DNA of 7,358 bases from Thermoplasmatota archaeon (GTDB lineage Archaea > Thermoplasmatota > Thermoplasmata > UBA10834), in assembly GCA_022848805.1 (NCBI GenBank), contig JAJISI010000062.1, positions 1-7,358 on the forward strand, in the 5' to 3' direction. A program made the translations under genes and the position numbers. Of this stretch, positions 1 to 4,775 are shown one piece after another (position 1 is the first letter of the stretch; the number at the start of each line of letters is the position of its first letter). Below the pieces are notes generated by a model. The model did no database searches. It was not told where the DNA came from and saw only the letters and a program-made list of their open reading frames with translations.

Positions 1-491
1 TACCGCTGCAGCACTATCGGCGCATTCCCGCCTGTACCGCCGCTCACCTGGCTCACCCACACGGACATCGCCTTCGCAAGATCGATGACAGTAACGGTAA
101 TCTCGCTAGCGGGGGACGGGACCGTGAAATTCTTCGTCCAGTCTATGCCCATGTGCCAGGTGGTGTGGTCGAAGTCGGCATCTTCCGACAGGTCGTAGTA
201 CTGAGTGGTCGAATCGATATGCAGGAGAATCGCGGTGTCGACGGCCGCCAGGCTTACGCCGCCCGCATGTGTGACCGTCAGCGACGCTGTGGTCGTGCCT
301 GACGTCTCAAAGGTTATGGTGGCTGCGAAATCGGCCTTCGTCGTCGTCTCGGGCACGGGAATCTGATCCACATACATCACGATCGAGCTGAAAAGTATCA
401 CCGTGATCATGAGGATGAGAATGTTACCAATTACCTCCGAAACACCGCTCTTGTCCGACCGCGACCGCATCTTCCACTGTTCGAAATTCAT
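1..491 (-). CDS. Type IV pilin/archaellin-like N-terminal domain protein, 3' end outside window
   Basis: An open frame of 163 codons starts at ATG 491-489 and runs off the left edge without a stop. The protein begins with a short charged segment (residues 1-16), then SGVSEVIGNILILMITVILF, a class III signal-peptide pattern. A prepilin peptidase could cut after Gly16, leaving a hydrophobic helix of about residues 20-42 that would anchor or assemble the subunit. The rest is Thr/Ser-rich with alternating beta-strand-like stretches, as in an extracellular pilin head. The start is fixed by a strong GGAGG nine bases upstream and a TATA box further up. It is divergent from the winged-helix/NTPase gene. 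The family is archaeal type IV pilin N-terminal domain (seen by motif); a role in adhesion or in a secreted surface protein is inferred. The full length is unknown. Confidence 0.82.
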   Translation of the reverse strand, partial: MNFEQWKMRSRSDKSGVSEVIGNILILMITVILFSSIVMYVDQIPVPETTTKADFAATITFETSGTTTASLTVTHAGGVSLAAVDTAILLHIDSTTQYYDLSEDADFDHTTWHMGIDWTKNFTVPSPASEITVTVIDLAKAMSVWVSQVSGGTGGNAPIVLQR

Positions 492-496
492 TGAGC

Positions 497-512
497 AAAT
501 CCTCCGGGGAGA
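497..512 (-). promoter_or_regulatory. Shine-Dalgarno site of the pilin-like gene
   Basis: The minus strand reads CCCCGGAGGATTTGCTCA directly before ATG 491. GGAGG matches the archaeal anti-Shine-Dalgarno sequence with nine bases of spacing. It decides the start and implies a leadered transcript, unlike the divergent gene. Confidence 0.75.
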
Positions 513-551
513 TGGATAACTCTGCCTACTGGATTCAAACGGATACGTGCG

Positions 552-559
552 TATTTAAA
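552..559 (-). promoter_or_regulatory. Archaeal TATA box for the pilin-like gene
   Basis: TTTAAATA on the minus strand lies about 61-68 bases upstream of ATG 491. Transcription would start roughly 25 bases downstream, giving a leader of about 35 bases that contains the GGAGG site. The spacing is consistent with TBP binding. The transcription start is inferred. Confidence 0.6.
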
Positions 560-655
560 CGTGTTGAGGTCATTACCAGCTACCAGCAGAGCGGCCAGCG
601 CATGTGGAAAGCTTGGCTGACGCATGGACTTGAACGACGCGCCGGAACAGCACGA

Positions 656-663
656 TTATATAA
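656..663 (+). promoter_or_regulatory. Archaeal TATA box for the winged-helix/NTPase regulator
   Basis: TTATATAA begins 30 bases before ATG 686, so the expected transcription start falls at or next to the start codon. This predicts a leaderless mRNA and explains the absence of a Shine-Dalgarno site there. It also argues against the longer in-frame TTG start at 491, which would lie upstream of the promoter. Confidence 0.65.
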
Positions 664-685
664 GGACACTAACATTTCTCGAACG

Positions 686-1813
686 ATGCCAGGCCAGCTG
701 AGCGTCAACGAGCGTGTGCTTCTTCATCTGTCGAGGTTCGCCACTGACACGCCTCCGGAGGAGTATTCCCCTGAGAGCACGCAGGTCGGCATCGCTGAGG
801 GGGTAGGGATCTCGCGCACGCATGTGCCGCGCGCGGTGAAGACCCTCATCAAGGACGGATTCGTCGAGGAGCTTAGGGGCAGGGTAGCCAGTAGAGATAG
901 GCGCATGAGCGTGTACGCGGTGACGGCTGAGGGTTTCCGAAAGGCGGCGGAGACGTGGGAGTCTGTGCGTAAGTCCCAGCTCAGCGTCATGAAGGTGGAC
1001 GGGCTCGTCGAGATGGAGGGGATGGCACTTGAGAAACTACTCGGGCGTAAACATGCCATCGGCCTCGTCTCCCGGATGAAGGACGGCGTTGTCGAACTAC
1101 TCGAAAGACGGCGGGTCCCGGTCCGGGACCTACTCAGAGCGCCGCCCCTTGGCACGTTCCACGGGCGTGAGCAGGAGCTCGGCGCCCTTGACGGGTTTCT
1201 CAAGTCCGACACTTCCGTCGTCGTCGTGTCGGGGAACAGAGGCTACGGGACCACCACCCTCGTCCGCAAGTTCGTGGAGGACCACGAGGAGGCGGACGTC
1301 CTATGGATTCCGGTAAGAGAGCATATCACCCCGCAAGAGATAGAGTCATCAATCGTGGATTTCGGAAAGAGGGTCAGACCGGCCGTTGCAGACCTTGACT
1401 CGGCGCTGTCGATACCCGAGATGATCGTCGTGCTCGACGGATACCACACCGTCAGCGAGGAGGTGGTGGAATTATTCGCGGCGCTGGTGAACGCTTCGAC
1501 CGAGTCGAAGCTGGTCGTCACCGCTAGAGAGGACAACCCCGCTTACAACTGGTTCTACCAGAAGAAGCATGTCGAATCCGGCGTTGTGCGGGAGATGAGG
1601 GTCCGCGGACTCGACGAAGCGAGCGCTAAGCAACTCCTGGGCAACGCCGACATCGAGGCCGAGGCGTTCCGTAGAGTGTACCTCATGACTAGGGGGCAGC
1701 CGCTGCTGCTTAGGATGCTCAGGGACGACGATGCAGAAGGTCTGAAGAAGAGCTCCGTGTTCACTGCAGAGGAGATCCGGTACCTCCTCTTCCTTAAGGA
1801 CAAAACGGGTTGA
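686..1813 (+). CDS. Winged-helix (MarR-like) DNA-binding protein fused to a STAND/AAA-type NTPase domain
   Basis: A 375-residue protein. Residues 1-90 form a winged helix: helix-turn-helix about 32-57 (TQVGIAEGVGISRTHVPRAV) and a basic wing about 58-80. A linker (about 90-155) leads to an NTPase module opening with FHGREQELGALDGFL. The Walker A region is GNRGYGTT (183-190), with Thr189 where the invariant lysine should be. Walker B is IVVLDG (247-252), followed by a sensor-like KLVVTARED strand and GQPLLLRML near the C-terminus. Related archaeal regulators of this layout, as I recall them, carry a canonical GxGKT P-loop and a long TPR tail; both are missing here. The start at 686 is chosen from the TATA box 30 bases upstream and because the winged helix begins right after it. 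A regulator of the divergent pilin-like gene is plausible but inferred. The target and the effect of the P-loop change are unknown. Confidence 0.8.
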   Translation: MPGQLSVNERVLLHLSRFATDTPPEEYSPESTQVGIAEGVGISRTHVPRAVKTLIKDGFVEELRGRVASRDRRMSVYAVTAEGFRKAAETWESVRKSQLSVMKVDGLVEMEGMALEKLLGRKHAIGLVSRMKDGVVELLERRRVPVRDLLRAPPLGTFHGREQELGALDGFLKSDTSVVVVSGNRGYGTTTLVRKFVEDHEEADVLWIPVREHITPQEIESSIVDFGKRVRPAVADLDSALSIPEMIVVLDGYHTVSEEVVELFAALVNASTESKLVVTAREDNPAYNWFYQKKHVESGVVREMRVRGLDEASAKQLLGNADIEAEAFRRVYLMTRGQPLLLRMLRDDDAEGLKKSSVFTAEEIRYLLFLKDKTG

Positions 1814-1817
1814 GGGA

Positions 1818-2351
1818 TTACCACTCGATTCCCTTTCTCGCGGGGGCGCCTTCGTCGTATGGATGCTTGATCGTGTCGATGTACGAGACATAGTCGGCGT
1901 ACTGGATGAACTCCTCGGGAGCGTTCCTACCTGTCAGGACGACCTCCATGCCATCCGTACGCTCCTCCAAGAGGTCGATGATGTCCTTCGCCGTGACCAG
2001 GCCGAAGAACACGGCCACGTTGGCCTCATCGAGGACGAGCAGGTCGCACTTCCCGCTCGCAGCCTGCTTGCGGGCGTACTCGACGGCCTTTGTGGCGCTC
2101 TTTCGATCCTTTTCGGAGACCGCGCCTGCGCCGACGAACTGGCCCGAACCGAACTGCGCCACACGCACCTTCTTCAACTGCTCCGCAGCTATGACCTCAC
2201 CGGTCGTCTCACCCGTCTTCATGAACTGGACAACGGATACTCTGAGTCCGTGGCCGGCGGCCCGCATGGCCAGGCCGAACGCTGCCGTCGTCTTTCCCTT
2301 TCCGGGGCCGGTTATCACATGGACCCGCCCGAGGCCTGCGCCGGTTGCCAT
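1818..2351 (-). CDS. cobO: Cob(I)yrinic acid a,c-diamide / corrinoid adenosyltransferase (CobA/CobO/BtuR type)
   Basis: A 177-residue cytosolic enzyme that transfers the 5'-deoxyadenosyl group of ATP to Co(I) corrinoids, making adenosylcobamide in cobamide synthesis or salvage. The family signature is seen end to end: P-loop GPGKGKTTAAFG (15-26), VLDEANVAVFFGLV (106-119) carrying the acidic Walker B-like residues, VLTGRNAPEEFIQYAD (138-153) and the C-terminal HPYDEGAPARKGIEW (163-177). Length and motif order match full-length BtuR/CobA. It lies 57 bases behind the DUF835 gene on the same strand, so it may be read with that operon; a T-rich tract in the gap leaves separate transcription possible. 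Its stop is 4 bases from the stop of the convergent regulator. The start ATG has only a weak AGGT-like site before it. Confidence 0.93.
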   Translation of the reverse strand: MATGAGLGRVHVITGPGKGKTTAAFGLAMRAAGHGLRVSVVQFMKTGETTGEVIAAEQLKKVRVAQFGSGQFVGAGAVSEKDRKSATKAVEYARKQAASGKCDLLVLDEANVAVFFGLVTAKDIIDLLEERTDGMEVVLTGRNAPEEFIQYADYVSYIDTIKHPYDEGAPARKGIEW

Positions 2352-2408
2352 AACGTCAACCTAAGCGGCTAGCTACTAGAAAAACCAAAGCACTCTGCAT
2401 ATCGAATA

Positions 2409-2918
2409 TCACCCGAGTCGGACACGCCTCGAATCCTCGTCCGGGAGGGTGAACTCGCGTTCGAGGTACCCCAGCTGCTGCGTCTCCAGAGTACGCGAAT
2501 CCACTGGCACGAGAAGGAAGGCGTCGTTCATGGCGACCTCCTCGTTCGTTAGTTGGATTGCCTTCATGACGGGGGAGAAACCGTTCTCCGTGATCAGGTA
2601 CTCCAGCCCATCCAGGAGTACAACCGCCCCCTTGTTGGCCTTGATGAAGTCGGAAATCGTCCCATGCATTTTCATCAGACGCGTGGGTTCCAGGCTCAGC
2701 ACCCCACTGGACGCTTTGGTGCTCTTCGCGATCCACATCACCGGACAGTCCAACGCGTGTTCCTGCTGTACTCGGGTCGGGTGCGCCCGCGTGATGACGA
2801 GCCCCCTCCGGCCCTCTGCCAAGAGCATCTTGAACGCCTCGAATGCCCTTGGAACCCCCTTGTCCGTGAAGAGGTACGAGCTGCCCTCGTTCAGGATGGG
2901 GGCCTTGTCAGCGTTCAT
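2409..2918 (-). CDS. DUF835 domain protein
   Basis: A 169-residue single-domain protein of the archaeal DUF835 family, whose biochemical role is not established. Seen features are the N-terminal GSSYLFTDKG strand (12-21), GLVITRAHPTRV (39-50), a central VMWIAKST strand (60-67), the hallmark VVLLDGLEYLITENGF (99-114), and FLLVPVDSRTLETQQLGYLEREF near the C-terminus. There is no signal peptide, membrane segment or P-loop. The strand order resembles a RecA/KaiC fold with the nucleotide loop lost. It starts 8 bases after the stop of the KaiC-like gene, with TGAGGT upstream as a ribosome binding site, so the two are probably co-translated. DUF835 is often found in archaeal signalling proteins; here it is likely the partner of the ATPase (inference). 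Confidence 0.88.
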   Translation of the reverse strand: MNADKAPILNEGSSYLFTDKGVPRAFEAFKMLLAEGRRGLVITRAHPTRVQQEHALDCPVMWIAKSTKASSGVLSLEPTRLMKMHGTISDFIKANKGAVVLLDGLEYLITENGFSPVMKAIQLTNEEVAMNDAFLLVPVDSRTLETQQLGYLEREFTLPDEDSRRVRLG

Positions 2919-2926
2919 GCACAGTC

Positions 2927-3601
2927 TTACCTCAGACCCGCCTGTACCGCCAGTCCCTCGTCGGTTATGTCAATGAGCTGGCGGCCAGTCGTGTGCTTCG
3001 TCCCCCTCATCTTGAGGACCTCCAGGAACTTCCTCCTGACCTTCTCCTCTTCCGGATAGGATAGCACTATCACGCCGTCGACCATATAGGACTCCTGGCT
3101 GTGGGAGATGTCGTCGTACGACATCTCGGATGTGATCAACACTAGGCTGTTGAACGCCTTGAGATACGCAAAGAGTTCGTGCATGAATTCCCGAGTCTCG
3201 CCCCGCCATTGCAGAAGATCTATCATGGGAGTGATGGGATCGATCACTATCCGATCGGGCTGGCACTGCTCGATCTTCTTCTTTATTATGTCCAGCATGT
3301 CGCTCGGATTCTTGACGATGGTCGGGCCGAGGTCGATGAAGTCGATCATGCCCTTCTCCACCACTTCCTGATTGTAGAACGAGAATGACGACAGAAACTT
3401 CTGCACGAGCCACTGTGGCTCGGAGATCGCCGTTATGTACAACCCTTTCTCACCCTCCTTCGCGCCGTGGAACAGGCTCTGGACGGCCAATGTGGTTTTC
3501 CCAGTACCAGGCTCGCCAGCTATGAGGACGGCTGATGGGAACGGGAATCCGTTCTGCAGCATACTGTCGAGACCGGGTATGCCCGTGGTTTTTCGAGCCA
3601 T
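2927..3601 (-). CDS. KaiC/GvpD-like RecA-superfamily ATPase
   Basis: A 224-residue single KaiC-type domain. Seen: TTGIPGLDSML (5-15), the usual opening of KaiC-like domains; Walker A GEPGTGKTT (29-37); Walker B RIVIDPIT (117-124) with Asp121; VLITSEM (154-160); and the C-terminal KMRGTKHTTG (197-206), matching the KaiC segment whose Lys and Arg reach the neighbouring subunit's ATP. At the position of the KaiC catalytic Glu-Glu pair the protein reads ITAISEP (56-62), so the pair is not conserved. The start at 3601 is preferred because GGAGGTG lies eight bases upstream, inside the last codons of the V4R gene. A longer reading frame exists but would begin inside the V4R gene. Assembly into a ring and a role in signalling are inferred from the family. 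Confidence 0.88.
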   Translation of the reverse strand: MARKTTGIPGLDSMLQNGFPFPSAVLIAGEPGTGKTTLAVQSLFHGAKEGEKGLYITAISEPQWLVQKFLSSFSFYNQEVVEKGMIDFIDLGPTIVKNPSDMLDIIKKKIEQCQPDRIVIDPITPMIDLLQWRGETREFMHELFAYLKAFNSLVLITSEMSYDDISHSQESYMVDGVIVLSYPEEEKVRRKFLEVLKMRGTKHTTGRQLIDITDEGLAVQAGLR

Positions 3602-3603
3602 CG

Positions 3604-4011
3604 TCAAAGCACCTCCGTGTCGATTACGAAGACGCAGTGTTCGTCTCCCTTGGACACGCACTTGCGTTCATGGCAGTAAACATCCTTTCCAGTTCTCTCT
3701 TCGAACACCTTCGCCAGTATGCCTCGCAACACGTGGCATGTGGGAGCGTCGGAACTCGAAGCCTCTATGGACCCGGTCACAGTCACGACGTCGCCGTCGA
3801 AGTCTACATCTGTGGCCCAGCCCTCCTTTATGATCGCATCCCTAACTCTACCTAGCTCCGTTCCAGCCGTCTTGACGATCTTGTCCGCCATGACCCTGCC
3901 ACTCCTGTAGAACATACCGTGAGAGGCGAATGTCATGACTGTTTCGAACAGGTTCTTGACCTCAACAATCTCGTCCTTCCGGAGCCTAACTGCACGTTCT
4001 GGTTGCTCCAT
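3604..4011 (-). CDS. V4R domain protein, probable zinc-containing small-molecule sensor
   Basis: A 135-residue soluble protein whose residues about 20-130 form a V4R (4-vinyl reductase) domain, the fold of BchJ and of the effector domains of phenol/xylene regulators. Seen: FYRSGRVMADKIVK (34-47), VTGSIEAS (78-85), CHVLRGILAKVFEERTGKDV (92-111) and HERKCVSKGDEHCVF (114-128). Cys92, Glu115, Cys118 and Cys126 have the spacing I recall for the zinc ligands of MopR/DmpR. The ATG at 4011 is chosen over an in-frame GTG at 4020 because AGGTGG sits five bases upstream of the ATG and includes that GTG. It is first in the operon; its stop is 2 bases before the KaiC-like start. No DNA-binding domain is present, so output probably passes through the ATPase and DUF835 protein (inference). 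The ligand is unknown. Confidence 0.85.
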   Translation of the reverse strand: MEQPERAVRLRKDEIVEVKNLFETVMTFASHGMFYRSGRVMADKIVKTAGTELGRVRDAIIKEGWATDVDFDGDVVTVTGSIEASSSDAPTCHVLRGILAKVFEERTGKDVYCHERKCVSKGDEHCVFVIDTEVL

Positions 4012-4056
4012 GTCGTCCACCTACCAACCGGGGTGTCGCCTATCTCCAAGTCGGAA

Positions 4057-4064
4057 CTTATAAC
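4057..4064 (-). promoter_or_regulatory. Archaeal TATA box of the V4R-KaiC-DUF835 operon
   Basis: The minus strand reads CCAAAAGTTATAAG, with an A-rich BRE-like stretch before GTTATAAG. Its start is 53 bases before ATG 4011. Transcription would start near 4034, leaving a leader of about 20 bases that includes the AGGTGG ribosome binding site. Confidence 0.6.
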
Positions 4065-4093
4065 TTTTGGTTTGGCGGCTAGCGGCTCGGAGG

Positions 4094-4115
4094 CCAGACA
4101 GGTTAATCTATCTGG
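4094..4115 (-). promoter_or_regulatory. Imperfect dyad upstream of the V4R operon promoter, possible operator
   Basis: Eight-base arms CCAGATAG and CTGTCTGG (minus strand) flank a six-base AT-rich loop; seven positions pair and one is a T-G wobble. The dyad sits about 30 bases upstream of the operon TATA box, where archaeal activators or repressors can bind. It lies in a 290-base stretch (4012-4301) where I see no convincing gene. The evidence is positional only; a dyad of this quality can arise by chance. Confidence 0.25.
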
Positions 4116-4301
4116 ACTAGCCATCGACGCACCATGCTCGAGGCCGATGAAGTGGATGGGGTGGACCGGTTCGTTGAGCTCGCGCTCGTCACAGAAAACC
4201 CATCCCGGGATGCTCCTCGCGAAACGGGACAGTCTGCGACGAGCAAAGATACCCGGTTCAGGCTCACTACGGCAGCAGGTCCCAGGGGACCCGTGACCGA
4301 T

Positions 4302-4550
4302 TCAGAGCTTCCCGATTCTCTCGATAACGAAGTCCTTAATGCTGGGATCGTCGGGAATCGTGATCGATTTCTTGTACTTCTCGCTCCCATCCGGGAGAAA
4401 GTAACCCCGAGACACGGAGATGAACTCGCTGACGCCCTCGTCCGTGATGGCCTTCTTTCTAGCGACCTCAAGGAAGTTGTTCTTCCCGAAAGGAATCTTC
4501 TCGGCGCTCAGTGTCTCGAAACGTACTTTTGTGTCGTGTTCACCATCCAT
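4302..4550 (-). CDS. Small conserved-looking protein of unknown function, 82 residues
   Basis: I do not recognise this gene with confidence. It encodes a soluble, charged 82-residue protein with no signal peptide or membrane segment. The middle and C-terminal part, SEFISVSRGYFLPDGSEKYK (41-60) followed by KSITIPDD (61-68) and an amphipathic helix (70-80), has the strand-strand-turn-strand-helix look of PC4/YdbC-type single-stranded nucleic acid binding proteins, but that is only a resemblance. FGKNNFLEVARKKAI (21-35) would be a helix rich in basic residues. The ATG at 4550 is preferred over an in-frame TTG at 4580: a GGGGG stretch lies seven bases upstream, and a TATA box places the transcription start near 4572. 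It is monocistronic and divergent from the membrane protease. Confidence 0.72.
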   Translation of the reverse strand: MDGEHDTKVRFETLSAEKIPFGKNNFLEVARKKAITDEGVSEFISVSRGYFLPDGSEKYKKSITIPDDPSIKDFVIERIGKL

Positions 4551-4591
4551 TCTCTGACCCCCGACTGCCGGACATGTCAATAATCCTTGTG

Positions 4592-4601
4592 CGATATAAA
4601 T
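4592..4601 (-). promoter_or_regulatory. Archaeal TATA box for the 82-residue protein
   Basis: ATTTATATCG on the minus strand is a good TATA element, 42-51 bases before ATG 4550. The predicted transcription start near 4572 leaves a leader of about 20 bases with a GGGGG ribosome binding site, and rules out the upstream TTG start. Confidence 0.6.
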
Positions 4602-4744
4602 GTTCGTGGAATGTCGAGATTTTCGGTGTCCAGTGGTTCACAGTGTTTAATGGCGAATCGAGGTTCCGTGACCCACGTGGAGAGGGGCGATTCTCCGGCG
4701 ATCCTACTCGGGACATGTGACGCACCTGGGGGCGGTAGATATCG

Positions 4745-4752
4745 TAATATAC
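4745..4752 (+). promoter_or_regulatory. Archaeal TATA box for the zinc-ribbon membrane protease
   Basis: TAATATAC begins 31 bases before GTG 4776, the same distance as for the other apparently leaderless genes in this window. There is no Shine-Dalgarno sequence before the GTG, which supports a leaderless transcript starting at or near 4776. Confidence 0.55.
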
Positions 4753-4775
4753 ACTGTAGCCTGTAGTCTCTGGCT

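Noticed and set aside
491..685. N-terminal extension of the winged-helix protein from TTG 491
   Set aside because: It would start upstream of the TATA box at 656-663 and overlap the start codon of the divergent pilin-like gene; the extension has no domain character.
2365..2373. GCGGCTAGC shared by the region before cobO and the region upstream of the V4R TATA box (4075-4083)
   Set aside because: A shared nine-base word is expected by chance many times in a window this size, and similar CTAGCTAG words also occur inside the DUF54 gene.
2377..2391. T-rich tract on the minus strand between DUF835 and cobO, possible terminator or weak promoter
   Set aside because: Only five consecutive T with no hairpin, and a poor match to a TATA element; it cannot decide whether cobO is transcribed separately.
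4278..4291. GGTCC/GGACC hairpin after the stop of the 82-residue gene as a terminator
   Set aside because: The stem has five pairs and no T tract follows on the minus strand, so it does not look like a functional archaeal terminator.
4134..4583. Plus-strand open frame of 149 codons with a TTAATCTA element 31 bases upstream
   Set aside because: More than half lies antisense to the better supported 82-residue gene, the protein shows no recognisable motif, and the TATA-like element is weak and overlaps the dyad at 4094-4115.
4651..4696. Inverted repeats (GAATCG/CGATTC) and the CCACGTGG palindrome in the 4602-4744 spacer as a structured RNA or tRNA remnant
   Set aside because: The arms are short and do not form a cloverleaf or a continuous stem; nothing beyond chance symmetry is visible.
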